Made by a program: the position numbers and the translations under genes. The notes below the pieces were generated by a model, which saw only the letters and a list, made by a program, of their open reading frames with translations, was not told where the DNA came from and searched no databases. Source: Kaistia granuli DSM 23481 (GTDB lineage: Bacteria; Pseudomonadota; Alphaproteobacteria; Rhizobiales; Kaistiaceae). From it: DNA of 64,000 nt. Within the stretch, counting starts at the first letter, position 1. Each line of letters begins with the position of its first letter. Of this stretch, positions 41,418 through 50,899 are shown in pieces. The stretch lies in NCBI RefSeq assembly GCF_000380505.1, contig NZ_AQYH01000010.1:610903-674902 (forward strand). Reading direction: 5' to 3'.

Positions 41418-43085
41418 TCAGTCCAGCATGCCGACCAGGCCGACGACGACCGGGCCCATCAGCGGCAGCAGGACGTTCGAGATGGCGTAGGTGACGGTAT
41501 AGCCAATCACCGGCGTCGAATTGCCGGCGATCGAGACCAGGGCGCTGATCGACGGCGTGCTGCAATGCTGGCCGGCGATGGCGCCGAGCAGGATCGGCGC
41601 TTCGATCTTCAGGAGATAGTGGCCGATATAGAGCGAGATCAGCGCCGGCACGGCGGAGACCAGGATCGCCAGCACCGGCAGCACCAGGCCGTATTGCTTC
41701 AAGAGGGCGAACGCGTCCGGTCCGACCGACAGGCCGACCGCCGCGATGAAGGTCGCGAGACCGAAATCCTTCATGAACTGGGCCGCCTGCGGCGGGATCC
41801 CGCCATATTGCGGGCGGTGCATGTGAAGCCAGCCGAAGACGAGGCCCGACACCAGCGCGCCGCCGCCCGTTCCAAGCGTCAGGTTCAGTGCCCCGATCCG
41901 CAGGCTGAGCTCGCCGAGCCCCAGGCCGACGACGATGCCGAGTCCCAGCATGATGAAGTCGGTCGCCGATGTCGCGGGCAGCGGGTGCCCGAGGGCAGGG
42001 GCGGCCCGCGCGATCGCTGCCTCGGTGCCATAGAGGGTCAGCACGTCGCCCTCCTGGAGCGTCGTTCCGGGAAGGGAGGGGACGGACTGGCCCAGGCGGC
42101 GGATATGCGAGATGAAGACGCCTCGTCTCTGTTCGGCGCTGGCCATGCGGCGGAGATCGCGGATCCGGCGCCCGTTTACTTCGCGGCGCGTCAGGACGAC
42201 CTCGCGCTCGACCAGCGGGACCGTCTCGCCCGCCGGCATCGGCACTTCCTGGTCGAAGCGTTCGCTGACGGCGATGACGGCCCGGCGCCGGCCGATCACC
42301 AGGACGATATCGTCGGCCTCCAGCACGGTCTCGGCGGTCGGTTCGCTGAACACGCCGTCCCGGCCGACCCGCCCGATGGTGACGACGCCGTTGACGCTGT
42401 TCTCCAAGGCGCCGACGCTGCTGCCGGCGTTCGATCCGGCCAGGAAGGCGCGGGAAACGATCTCGGGAACGCCGTTCTCCTTGTCGGAATCGTCCTCGGC
42501 ACCCAGTTGCCGCGCCAGCTCGGCCGAGGCCTCGCGCACGTCGACGCCGAGCAGCAGCGGGCCGATCTGCGTGGTGAAGACGACGATCGCGACGAGGCCG
42601 AAGAGGTAGGTGACGCTATAGGCGGTCGCCATGTTGGCCTGTAGCCGCGCCACCTCGGCGGCTGGCATGGCGAGGCGGGCGATGGCGTCGGAGGCGGTGC
42701 CGAGGACGGCGGATTCGGTCGCCGAGCCCGCGAACAGGCCGGAAGCGGTGCCGTGATCGAGCCCGAACAGGAGGATGGCGCCGACCAGGAGCAGCAGGAC
42801 GGCGCCGACCTCGACGAAGGACAGGATGCCGTAGCGCCAGCCACCGCGGATGTTGGTGAAGAACTGCGGGCCGGCCGTGAAGCCGAGGGCGAAGATGAAC
42901 AGGGCGAAGGCGGTGTTCTTCAGATCGGCGTCGATCGTCACCCCGAGCTGGCCGATGGCCAGCGCGACGAACAACGTTCCGCATACCCCGCCGATCTGGA
43001 TCGGCCCGATGCGGAGCTTGCCGATCAGATAGCCGAGGGCCAGGCAAAGGAAGAGCGCAACAACCGGCTGTTCAATGAATGCCAC
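41418..43085 (-). CDS. Aspartate-alanine-exchanger-family (AspT/YidE-like) transporter with two RCK_C domains
   Basis: The 555-residue protein has two membrane halves (about 10-190 and 380-550) flanking two cytosolic TrkA-C/RCK_C-like domains (FSEPTAETVLEADDIVLVIG and GTTLQEGDVLTLYGTE). That is the hallmark of the AAE family, including AspT and YidE/YbjL. Motifs include FIFALGFTAGPQFF in the first half and FIAAVGLSVGPDAF in the second, an internal duplication. AspT exchanges aspartate for alanine; the substrate of most relatives is unknown. It is convergent with the arylsulfatase gene. Confidence 0.9.
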   Translation of the reverse strand: MAFIEQPVVALFLCLALGYLIGKLRIGPIQIGGVCGTLFVALAIGQLGVTIDADLKNTAFALFIFALGFTAGPQFFTNIRGGWRYGILSFVEVGAVLLLLVGAILLFGLDHGTASGLFAGSATESAVLGTASDAIARLAMPAAEVARLQANMATAYSVTYLFGLVAIVVFTTQIGPLLLGVDVREASAELARQLGAEDDSDKENGVPEIVSRAFLAGSNAGSSVGALENSVNGVVTIGRVGRDGVFSEPTAETVLEADDIVLVIGRRRAVIAVSERFDQEVPMPAGETVPLVEREVVLTRREVNGRRIRDLRRMASAEQRRGVFISHIRRLGQSVPSLPGTTLQEGDVLTLYGTEAAIARAAPALGHPLPATSATDFIMLGLGIVVGLGLGELSLRIGALNLTLGTGGGALVSGLVFGWLHMHRPQYGGIPPQAAQFMKDFGLATFIAAVGLSVGPDAFALLKQYGLVLPVLAILVSAVPALISLYIGHYLLKIEAPILLGAIAGQHCSTPSISALVSIAGNSTPVIGYTVTYAISNVLLPLMGPVVVGLVGMLD

Positions 43086-43267
43086 GATTGAATCCCGGCT
43101 TTGCGGCGCAGTAGACGATCATGACTATTCGCCGTTTCCTCTCGCTTCGCAAGAGTAGCGTCGCCGCGTTGCTGGATGGGCGAGAGTATCCGTTCGAGCG
43201 ACCTGGCGCCGGAGGTGGCGGTCTCCGGCGCTTGGCTCCGTGGCGGCGCCTCGACGTCGCGGGACGC

Positions 43268-44155
43268 CTATGAGAGATATTTCTTGAACCAGTCGATCGT
43301 TCGCTGCCAGGCAAGATCGGCGGCAGCCTTGTCGTAGCGCGGGGTCGAGTCGTTGTGAAAGCCGTGGTTGGCGCCGGGATAGACATAGGCCTCGTAGGTC
43401 TTGCCATTCGCCTTCAGCGCCGCCTCATAAGCCGGCCAGCCTTCATTGATGCGGGTGTCCAGTTCGCCATAATGCAGCAGGATTGGAGCCTTGATCTTCG
43501 GCACGTCCTCGTCCTTGGGCTGGCGGCCATAGAAGCCAACGGCGGCACCGAGTTCGGGATAGGCGACCGCCGCCGCGCTGGCGACGCCGCCGCCATAGCA
43601 GAAGCCGACAATGCCGACTTTCCCGGTGGTTGCATCGTTCTTCATCAGGTATTCGACCGCCGCGAAGAAGTCGTTCATCAGCTTGGTCGGATCGACCTGC
43701 TGTTGCAGCTCGCGGCCCTTTTCATCATTGCCGGGATAGCCACCCTTGGAGCTCAGGCCGTCCGGCGCGAGGGCAATGAATCCCGCCTTGGCGAGGCGGC
43801 GGGCGACGTCCTCGATATAGGGATTGAGGCCGCGGTTCTCGTGCACGACAACGACGGCCGGCAGCTTGCCCTCGACCTTGGCCGGGCGGACCAGATAGCC
43901 GCGTACTTCGCCATGGCCGTTGGGCGAGGGATAGGTGACGTATTCGGCAACAATGTCCGGATCGGTGAAGGGTACCTGCTGGGCCAGCGCGTAATTCGGG
44001 CTCATCGAGGCCAGCAGCGCTGCCGCCGTGATGCCGCCGACGGCGAATTTCGCCGCGCGGTCGAGGAATTCGCGCTTGGTGATCCGGCCATGGGCGTAGA
44101 AATCGTAGAGCTCGAGCAGTTCGGGATGAAAGTCCCTGGCGGTCAGTCGGGTCAT
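43268..44155 (-). CDS. Dienelactone-hydrolase-family protein (YghX-like)
   Basis: This 295-residue alpha/beta hydrolase (start MTRLTARDFHPEL at 44155) has an N-terminal extension with a hydrophobic helix FAVGGITAAALLASMSPNYA (about 37-57), suggesting export or anchoring. The hydrolase domain follows: VVVVHENRGLNPYIED, the nucleophile Cys186 in GFCYGGG, Asp233 in YGELDTRIN and His264 in GANHGFH. That triad is the dienelactone hydrolase Cys-Asp-His set. It resembles YghX of enterobacteria, whose substrate is unknown. Confidence 0.88.
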   Translation of the reverse strand: MTRLTARDFHPELLELYDFYAHGRITKREFLDRAAKFAVGGITAAALLASMSPNYALAQQVPFTDPDIVAEYVTYPSPNGHGEVRGYLVRPAKVEGKLPAVVVVHENRGLNPYIEDVARRLAKAGFIALAPDGLSSKGGYPGNDEKGRELQQQVDPTKLMNDFFAAVEYLMKNDATTGKVGIVGFCYGGGVASAAAVAYPELGAAVGFYGRQPKDEDVPKIKAPILLHYGELDTRINEGWPAYEAALKANGKTYEAYVYPGANHGFHNDSTPRYDKAAADLAWQRTIDWFKKYLS

Positions 44156-44470
44156 CTTGGCCTCGTTGGCTGGAGGGGCAGGGTGGCGCCGTCGCTGGAT
44201 GGTCGATGATCCATCCGTGGTCGCGCCATGACAAGCGTTTTGGACCGGCGACAGGCATCGCAATGCGGCCTATCGGTTGTATCCATGCAGCCATCCGGCG
44301 GGCGCGACGATGCCCCACGGTCTCGCGCCAAGGTTTTCCTTGGCGGCGGCGCGATGGCGCTCTATCTCCATCCTGCCTTTACGGCCGCCAGACTGGTCCG
44401 TCGGACGGCCGGTATCCTGCATCAAGACGGGCGGGGAGAGATTGAATCCAGTGGCGGCCGGAGGCCCCTC

Positions 44471-44908
44471 ATGACGGCGAACCCGCAGGCCGGCACGCGC
44501 CGCCGCGCGGCCCTCCATGCCAGTCGGCGGGCCGGCTTCGTCGTGCTCGGATTCGTGTTTCTGGCGCTGGGGATCATCGGCGCCTTCCTGCCGGTCATGC
44601 CGACGACGATCTTCCTGATCCTGGCGGCATGGAGCTTCGGCCGGTCCTCGCCACGCCTTGAGGCGTGGATGCTCGCCCATCCGAGATTCGGCGGCGTGCT
44701 GCGCGACTGGCGTGCCCATGGCGCCATACCGCGCCGGGCCAAATGGATGGCCTGTGGCGGTATCACGCTCGGCTATGCGGTGTTCTGGCTCTCGGCCCAT
44801 CCGCCTCTGTGGCTCGCCATCCTCGTCGCCGCCGCGATGCTCGCCAGCGCCGTCTGGATCGTGACGCGGCCAGAACCGGCCGCCGCCGGATTGGCCGCGC
44901 CGGAGTAG
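44471..44908 (+). CDS. YbaN-like DUF454 family inner-membrane protein
   Basis: The 145-residue protein (start MTANPQAGTRRRAAL) has the DUF454 core GIIGAFLPVMPTTIFLILAA, FGRSSPRLEAWMLAHPRFGG and WRAHGAIPRRAKWMA, with two to four membrane helices. Function is unknown. The ATG at 44471 has GGAGG about 8 nt upstream; longer readings from 44228 lack support. It is convergent with the ABC exporter gene, separated by a hairpin terminator. Confidence 0.88.
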   Translation: MTANPQAGTRRRAALHASRRAGFVVLGFVFLALGIIGAFLPVMPTTIFLILAAWSFGRSSPRLEAWMLAHPRFGGVLRDWRAHGAIPRRAKWMACGGITLGYAVFWLSAHPPLWLAILVAAAMLASAVWIVTRPEPAAAGLAAPE

Positions 44909-44922
44909 ACCTGACAAGAAGG

Positions 44923-44956
44923 ACGGGCCGGCGTCGAGCCGGCCCGTTCGGGTTTT
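44923..44956. terminator. Stem-loop terminator between convergent genes
   Basis: ACGGGCCGGC (44923-44932) and GCCGGCCCGT (44938-44947) form a perfect 10-bp stem around the loop GTCGA, followed on the plus strand by TCGGGTTTTA. It fits intrinsic termination of the DUF454 gene. Confidence 0.8.
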
Positions 44957-44961
44957 ATGTG

Positions 44962-46782
44962 TTAGGCCGCGAGGCCCCGGGTCAGATCCATCGCCTGCCG
45001 TTCGAACAGCTTGCGATAGATTCCGCCCTCGGTGCGGACCAACTGCTCGTGCGTGCCTTCTTCCGCGATTCGGCCGCGGTCGAAGACGAGCAAACGGTCG
45101 AGCGCCCGCACCGTCGACAGCCGGTGGGCGATGACGATCGCCGTGCGGCCTTCCATCAGCCGCTCCATCGCCTCCTGGATCAGCGCCTCGGATTCGGAAT
45201 CAAGGCTCGATGTCGCCTCGTCCAGGATCAGGATCGGTGCGTCGGCCAGGAAGGCGCGAGCAAGCGCCACACGCTGGCGTTCGCCGCCCGACAGCTTGAC
45301 GCCTCGTTCACCGACCAGCGTGGCATAGCCTTGCGGCAGCCGCTCGATGAAATCATGCGCGTTGGCGAGCCGCGCCGCCTCGATGATCTCGGACATCGAC
45401 GCGCCGGGCCGCGCATAGGCAATGTTGTCCGCCAGCGAGCGGTGGAACAGGATCGGCTCCTGCTGCACGATGGCGATCTCGCCCCGCAGCGACGACTGCG
45501 TGACATGGGCGATATCCTGCCCGTCGATGACGATGCGGCCGTCCGTGACATCGTAGAGACGCTGGATCAGCTTGACGAAGGTCGTCTTGCCGGAGCCCGA
45601 ATGGCCGACCAGGCCGATCTTCTCGCCCGCCTTGATGGTGACGTCAAAATCCTTGTAGAGCGGCTTTTCGTGGCCGGCATAGTGGAAGGTGACGTCGTCG
45701 AAGCGGATCTCGCCAGCGCCGACGCGCATCGGAATTGCGTCCGGCCGGTCCTCGATGCCGAGCGGCTGGGCGTGCAGGGCTACCAGCTCCTCCATGTCGT
45801 TGACCGAGCGCTGCAGGTTGCGGATATGCACGCCGACATCGCGCAGATAGCCCTGCAGCAGGAAGAAGGCCGTCAACACGAAGGTGACGTCGCCGGGCGT
45901 CGCCTGACCCTGCCACCACAGCATCAGCACGGTGCCGATGATGGCGCCGCGCAGCAGTACCAGCAGGATGCCCTGCGCCGTGCCGTTATTGGTGCCGCGG
46001 ACCCAGGTGCGCGAGGTGCGCGAGCGCCATTTGGCGACGACGCGCGCGAGCCGGCTGTCCTCGCGATCCTCGGCGCCGAACGCCTTGACGACGGCATTGC
46101 AGGAAACTGCGTCGGCGAGCGAGCCGCCGAGCTTGGTGTCCCACTGGTTGGCGAGGCTGGCCGCCGGTGCGACGTAGAACAGCGACAGCGACACGGTCAT
46201 GGCGATGTAGAGGACCGAGCCGGCGGCGACGATCAGGCCCATCACCGGCCAGTACGAGCCGAGCAGGATCGTCGTGCCGACCAGCATGACGAGCGACGGC
46301 AGCAGCGCGAGCAGCAGCGTGTCGTTCAGCAGGTCGAGCGCCCACATGCCGCGCGTGATCTTGCGCACGGTCGAGCCGGCGAACGCGTTGGCGTGCCAGT
46401 TGGTCGAGAAGCGCTGCACGCGATGGAAGGCGTCGCCGGCAATGTCGGTCATCATGTTCAGCGTCAGCCGGATGATGGCGAGGAAGGCGACATGGCGCAG
46501 CGCCATCATGCCGACGCCGAGCGCCATCAGGGCCGCGAACGCCGAAAGCGCCGCCGAAAGGGCAGCCTCGCGGTCGGTGATGCCGCCCGCCAGCGCGTCG
46601 ACCAGGCGGCCGGCATAGAGCGGCAGCAGCACGTCGGCCATGGTCGAGACCAGCACGGTCACGGCGATGCCGGCGATCAGCAGCGGCTGATGCCGCCAAT
46701 GGGCGAAGGTGAAACCCAGCACCGTCGTGAAGGCGTCGGCGCGCCATCGGATACGGAATCGGGGGAATCTGAATCGAGTCAT
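44962..46782 (-). CDS. ABC exporter half-transporter (MsbA/MDR-type permease-ATPase)
   Basis: The 606-residue protein has six predicted membrane helices (about 30-330) and a C-terminal ATPase: Walker A GHSGSGKTTF, signature LSGGERQRVALAR, Walker B ILILDEATSSLD, and AHRLSTV as the switch. It belongs to the large multidrug/lipid exporter group and probably works as a homodimer. The substrate cannot be told. It stands alone, with a 631-bp gap upstream. Confidence 0.9.
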   Translation of the reverse strand: MTRFRFPRFRIRWRADAFTTVLGFTFAHWRHQPLLIAGIAVTVLVSTMADVLLPLYAGRLVDALAGGITDREAALSAALSAFAALMALGVGMMALRHVAFLAIIRLTLNMMTDIAGDAFHRVQRFSTNWHANAFAGSTVRKITRGMWALDLLNDTLLLALLPSLVMLVGTTILLGSYWPVMGLIVAAGSVLYIAMTVSLSLFYVAPAASLANQWDTKLGGSLADAVSCNAVVKAFGAEDREDSRLARVVAKWRSRTSRTWVRGTNNGTAQGILLVLLRGAIIGTVLMLWWQGQATPGDVTFVLTAFFLLQGYLRDVGVHIRNLQRSVNDMEELVALHAQPLGIEDRPDAIPMRVGAGEIRFDDVTFHYAGHEKPLYKDFDVTIKAGEKIGLVGHSGSGKTTFVKLIQRLYDVTDGRIVIDGQDIAHVTQSSLRGEIAIVQQEPILFHRSLADNIAYARPGASMSEIIEAARLANAHDFIERLPQGYATLVGERGVKLSGGERQRVALARAFLADAPILILDEATSSLDSESEALIQEAMERLMEGRTAIVIAHRLSTVRALDRLLVFDRGRIAEEGTHEQLVRTEGGIYRKLFERQAMDLTRGLAA

Positions 46783-47413
46783 GGTGCCAATCCGGACGCG
46801 CCGACGGCGCTGATCCGGTCCCGGAAAAAAGAAAGGAATGACGGCGAGCGACGCGCAATCGAGGCACGGACGTTCGCGGCTAATACACGGAGTAGCGGGG
46901 TGGCGGGTTTCGGTGGGCCCCGGTTATGGACCGGAACAGAACCCGCGGAACGTCCGAACTACGCTCGGGGAAAACCCGAGGCTGGTACAGCCGGGGCGAT
47001 GATCATATGCAGCGATGCCATGCAAATCCCCCCACGTTCGGAGTTGAAGAGATAGCGTTTATAGACGCGTTGCCTTCGAGTGCCAAGAGTGCACGGGACG
47101 GCAAGGCGCACACGTCCGCCGATTGTGGCGACGGGGCAACAGAGTCTGGTGTGTCATCAACCGGGGTAGCGGGGAAATCATGCGGGCGGAATACTTTGAA
47201 GCATTCCCGCCAAGTCTCTGATCGTCATCATGAAACGACAGAGCCGGGATCTTGCCCGACGGCAAGCCGGTAGCCTCCGGTCGCGTGGCCGGCATTGCAG
47301 CAAGTCGGAAGGCGGGCGATCGAGGTGGCAAAGGGGAGCGTCCTATGCTCCCCATCGGCCTATTGCGACGGGGAGGGCAATGGCCTCCCCGCCGACGGTC
47401 TGGGCGCCGAGGC
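46783..47413. other. Gene-poor interval upstream of ABC exporter
   Basis: About 630 bases without a gene I trust. The 47000-47230 part is less GC-rich than its surroundings. It contains an imperfect hairpin with GCGGGCGGAAT and ATTCCCGCC arms (around 47177-47206) and nothing coding by codon pattern. The part near 47333-47391 holds two terminator-like hairpins for the DUF1254 gene. Promoter elements of the ABC exporter must be near 46783-46900. Confidence 0.35.
47333..47391 (-). terminator. Tandem stem-loops downstream of DUF1254 gene
   Basis: Two perfect hairpins follow the minus-strand DUF1254 gene. CGGGGAGG/CCTCCCCG (47369-47376 and 47384-47391) has a 7-nt loop. GGGGAGC/GCTCCCC (47333-47339 and 47347-47353) is followed in the transcript by TTTGCC. 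They look like a double terminator or mRNA 3'-end stabiliser. Confidence 0.55.
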
Positions 47414-48454
47414 TTAGTCCAGGGGAATCGCCGCGGGGAAAGTCCACTCGCCGCTCAGTATGGGCTGCTCCGGGCGATAGAGCCGCGCCGTATAGTTCCA
47501 GCCCTCGACCACAGGCAGGCAGTTCGCGATCTTGCCGTCACAGCCGCCAAACTGGATCGTCACCGAACCGTCCGCGTTCTTCTCCGCGGTGATGTCGTTG
47601 ACCGAATAGGCGTTGTGGTCGTTCTTCTCGAAGAAGCCCTGCTCGTTGTAGACGCTGACGGACCAGAAGGCCTGCACCGGAACATCCTTCGGGACGTTGA
47701 TGGTGTAGATCGTCTTGCCGTCGTTCTTCGCGGGCGTGAAGCTCTGGTAGTTGGCCTCGCTGTCAGGAAGGCCACCCCAGCCGGCGGCCGTGCCGATCAG
47801 GTGCTGGACGGGATCGACCTGTTCGCGGGTTCCGAATGCGCCGCGAAACGACGTCTGGTACTTGGCCAGCGTGAGCAGCCCATTGCGGATGTCGGTGAGG
47901 TTGTCCTGGTTCCAGTCCGGCAGCTCGAGCTTTCCGGGGGCCTTCTGGGTGATCTCGATCGCATCCTGAAGCCTGTGGACCGCCTCGACATCCTTGGGGT
48001 CGTTGGGATCGACAAGGGTCCGGATAGCCGCAAAGGCATACCGCGTGCCGAACGTGTCCTGGGTGAGCGTCACGGTTTCCTTCCCGTGGGCGACGATCGG
48101 CACGTAGTGGTCCTGGTCGACGATCATCATCGACATGTAGCGCTCGCCTGAATCCGGCAGGGTCAGCGTCACGGGGCCGCCGGCGAGATCGAACACTGCG
48201 AACGAATAGAGCGTATCCCGATTCATACGGATGACGGTCTGGTTGTCGATCGAAGCCGGCTCGCGGGAGTGGTGGAACTTGCCCAGCGCGCCGACTACCT
48301 TCGCGTTCATCGCAAGGTAGTTGTCCGTCTCCGCGCGGACGAAGTTGTCCGTGGTAACCGGTTGCTTACTGTCTTGCGCCTGAGCGAAGGCTCCGCTCGT
48401 CAATGCAACCGAAGCCAATACGAGACCGATCCCAGCCGAGCGAAACATAGACAT
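47414..48454 (-). CDS. DUF1254/DUF1214 exported protein
   Basis: The 346-residue protein has a signal peptide (MSMFRSAGIGLVLASVALTS, cleavage near AFAQA). A DUF1254-type domain follows (NFVRAETDNYLAMNAKVVGA, RMNRDTLYSFAVFDL), and a C-terminal DUF1214 domain (FWSVSVYNEQGFFEKNDHNA, YSVNDITAEKNADGSVTI). Such two-domain proteins are widespread in soil bacteria and periplasmic; no enzymatic activity is established. It ends before tandem hairpins. No neighbour explains it. Confidence 0.88.
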   Translation of the reverse strand: MSMFRSAGIGLVLASVALTSGAFAQAQDSKQPVTTDNFVRAETDNYLAMNAKVVGALGKFHHSREPASIDNQTVIRMNRDTLYSFAVFDLAGGPVTLTLPDSGERYMSMMIVDQDHYVPIVAHGKETVTLTQDTFGTRYAFAAIRTLVDPNDPKDVEAVHRLQDAIEITQKAPGKLELPDWNQDNLTDIRNGLLTLAKYQTSFRGAFGTREQVDPVQHLIGTAAGWGGLPDSEANYQSFTPAKNDGKTIYTINVPKDVPVQAFWSVSVYNEQGFFEKNDHNAYSVNDITAEKNADGSVTIQFGGCDGKIANCLPVVEGWNYTARLYRPEQPILSGEWTFPAAIPLD

Positions 48455-48652
48455 ACCTCTTCATACGAGTCTGCGCTGCGTAATGCGGCGGGACCTTTCC
48501 ACACGGCTTGAGTGAGCGCAACCTAAATGCCAACCGATACCGGGCCCGCCACTTAAGGTAGGCCCATCCCATGACGGGCGTAAAACAGCCCGTCATCCAA
48601 GCCTTGCTGGCCGAGCGATCACGCCGCCCGCAGGAATAGCGAGGCGCCAAAA

Positions 48653-48681
48653 CGCACTCGGCCCGGACGTGCCGGGCCGAG
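48653..48681 (-). terminator. Intrinsic terminator of the Gfo/Idh-ThuA unit
   Basis: CTCGGCCCGG (48657-48666) and CCGGGCCGAG (48672-48681) form a perfect 10-bp stem with a 5-nt loop. In the minus-strand transcript it is followed by TGCGTTTTGG. It sits 27 bp past the dehydrogenase stop. Confidence 0.75.
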
Positions 48682-48707
48682 GTTTCTTGTCGGAAGTGGT
48701 GTCGGGA

Positions 48708-49754
48708 TCAGCCGATCTTCTTGCCGCGGGCGACGTCCTGGTCGAAGCAGAGGTCGAGGATGCGCTGCACCTCGGCGGCGCGGCGGAAGCTCGGGTCGCC
48801 GTTGACGCCGGACTGGCATGCCTTGACGAAGCGCTCATAGGTCGTCGGTACCGGCGGGCACTCGACCTTCTTCCAGGCCTGCGTGTCGATGTCGGCGCCG
48901 GCGCAGATCCTGAGCGACGAGGCCTTGCCGTCGGTCTTGACCTCGAGTGCGCCTTCGGTGCCGTAGAGCGTCAGCGACAGGTCGTTGGCATGGCCGGTGG
49001 CGAAGCGGGTCGCCGTGATGACGCCAAGCGCGCCATTGGCGAATTCCGTCATCATCACGACCGAGTCGTTGGCATCGAGCTTGTACTCGTCGATCTGGTC
49101 GTTCGGCGCCTTGTGGAAGGTCTTCAGGCGGCTGTCGACCGACTGGATCGAGCTGTCGGCGCCGAAGGAGGCGAAATCGACGATGTGCACGCCGACATCG
49201 CCGAGCACGCCCTTCGAGCCATGCTCTTCCGACAGGCGCCAGAGCCAGCGCGATTCGGTGCGCCAGTCGCCCCACTGCTTGCCGACCAGCCAGCTCTGCA
49301 GATAGGACGCCTCGACATGACGAATGGCGCCGATCTTGCCGGCGCTGACCAGTTCGCGCGCCTTCTGCAGGGCCGGCGAATTGCGATAGGTCAGGTTGAC
49401 CATGTTGATGACGCCCTTCGCCTCGGCCGTCTCGGCCATTTCGAGGGCGAGCGGGTAGCTGGTCGCCAGCGGCTTCTCGCAGAACACATGCTTGCCGGCG
49501 GCGAGGAGCTGCATCGTCGTCGCATAGTGGACGGCGTCGGGCGTGACATTGGCGGCGGCGTCGAACTGGCCCCAGGCGACGGCTTCGTCGAGGCTGGCGA
49601 ACAGGTTGGTGATGCCGTGCTGCTTACCGAAGGCGGCGCGGCGCTCCGGATCGATCTCGACGGCGGCGACGAGGGTGGCACCCGGAACGGCCTTGAAGGC
49701 GGTCGCATGGCTGTTGGCCATGTTGCCAGTCCCGAGGATGAGAAGCTTGACCAT
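48708..49754 (-). CDS. Gfo/Idh/MocA-family oxidoreductase (ThuB-like)
   Basis: The 348-residue NAD(P)-dependent dehydrogenase has the Rossmann start LLILGTGNMANSHATAF, the signature AGKHVFCEKPLA with the catalytic Lys, and a C-terminal alpha/beta domain with GDVGVHIVDFASFG. Family members oxidise or reduce sugars and cyclitols. It is paired with a ThuA protein gene 135 bp upstream. In rhizobia ThuA and ThuB (an oxidoreductase of this family) act in trehalose and related disaccharide use. The ABC transporter genes normally nearby are not present. Confidence 0.9.
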   Translation of the reverse strand: MVKLLILGTGNMANSHATAFKAVPGATLVAAVEIDPERRAAFGKQHGITNLFASLDEAVAWGQFDAAANVTPDAVHYATTMQLLAAGKHVFCEKPLATSYPLALEMAETAEAKGVINMVNLTYRNSPALQKARELVSAGKIGAIRHVEASYLQSWLVGKQWGDWRTESRWLWRLSEEHGSKGVLGDVGVHIVDFASFGADSSIQSVDSRLKTFHKAPNDQIDEYKLDANDSVVMMTEFANGALGVITATRFATGHANDLSLTLYGTEGALEVKTDGKASSLRICAGADIDTQAWKKVECPPVPTTYERFVKACQSGVNGDPSFRRAAEVQRILDLCFDQDVARGKKIG

Positions 49755-49889
49755 GATGATCGCTCTTGGATGACGGGAGCAGGTCCCGGGGAGTGGAGGG
49801 CTTCTTGGGGGAGGCGCGGACCCGCAGAATGATCCGCGGGCCGCCTTGTCGAAATGAACCGGCGGGGCCGGTTGCGTCAGCCGTCGGGC

Positions 49890-50678
49890 CTAGCGGAAAC
49901 CTTCTTCGCCGCGCTTGTGCAGGGTTTCGCCCTTGATCGTCAGCGGGCCGTTCGGCGCCTTGTCGGCGGGGGTGTTCGGCGCCTTCTCGATGCCGGCCCA
50001 GGCCGGAGCGGGGTTGTAGGCCCACTTGGCGGCGTTCTTCAGCACCTGCTTGACGTCCGTGTTGTAGTAGATCGGATAGGTCTCGTGGCCGGGCGAGAAA
50101 TAGAACACCTTGCCGCCGCCGCGACGCCAGGTCAGGCCCGAGCGGAACACTTCGCCGCCTTCATACCAGGTGACGAACACGGTCTCGTCCGGCTCCGGAA
50201 CGGTGAAGGGCTCGCCATACATCTCGGTCTGCTCGATCTCGAAATAGTCGGACAGGCCCTGGGCGATCTGGTGGTTGCGGTTGATCACCCAGACGCGCTC
50301 AAGCTCGCCGGCCTCGCGCCACTTGAGCGAGCAGGGGGTGCCCATCAGGCGCTTGAAGATCTTCGAGAAGTGGCCCGAATGCAGGACGATCAGGCCCATG
50401 CCTTCCCAGACGCGCTTGGCGACCCGCTCGACCACGGCGTCGGAAACTTCGCCATGCGCCTTGTGGCCCCACCAGAACAGGACGTCCGTCTCGGCCAGGC
50501 GCTCTTCGGTCAGCCCATGCTCGGGCTCCTGCAGCGTTGCCGTCGAAACCTTCAGCACCGGATCTTCGGAAAGGCCCTTGGCGATCGTGGTGTGCATGCC
50601 TTCCGGATAGATCTTCCGGACGACTTCATTCTCCTGCTCGTGGACGTTTTCGCCCCAGACAACAACGCGGATCGTCAT
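49890..50678 (-). CDS. thuA: ThuA-family sugar utilisation protein
   Basis: The 262-residue protein (start [20 protein letters not shown], placed at 50678 because GGGAG lies 9 nt before it) matches the ThuA family, a class-I glutamine-amidotransferase-like fold. It has [55 protein letters not shown] and [15 protein letters not shown]. Rhizobial ThuA takes part in trehalose and sucrose-type disaccharide catabolism with ThuB. The downstream Gfo/Idh/MocA gene is the natural partner. Confidence 0.9.
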   Translation of the reverse strand: MTIRVVVWGENVHEQENEVVRKIYPEGMHTTIAKGLSEDPVLKVSTATLQEPEHGLTEERLAETDVLFWWGHKAHGEVSDAVVERVAKRVWEGMGLIVLHSGHFSKIFKRLMGTPCSLKWREAGELERVWVINRNHQIAQGLSDYFEIEQTEMYGEPFTVPEPDETVFVTWYEGGEVFRSGLTWRRGGGKVFYFSPGHETYPIYYNTDVKQVLKNAAKWAYNPAPAWAGIEKAPNTPADKAPNGPLTIKGETLHKRGEEGFR

Positions 50679-50899
50679 GACCATGGTCTCCCTAGACGTT
50701 TCCTGGCCGCAGAAGGCTTGTCCCGCGCGGCACGGGTGTGGATGTGTTCTGTGTCGGCCGAATGCGACCGGCCCGTGACCCGGCATTCGCCCAAAGCGCT
50801 TTGGATCGTAGACCGGCACACTCTATCGTGCATCTCCGATCGTGCAATATCCCCCGATTGACGCGACTGTCGCAGGCGATGGCCGTCGCGTCCTCTGGC

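Noticed and set aside
44665..47055. A 796-codon plus-strand open frame across the ABC exporter region
   Set aside because: It covers the minus-strand ABC exporter with all its motifs and has a charge-rich, domainless product.
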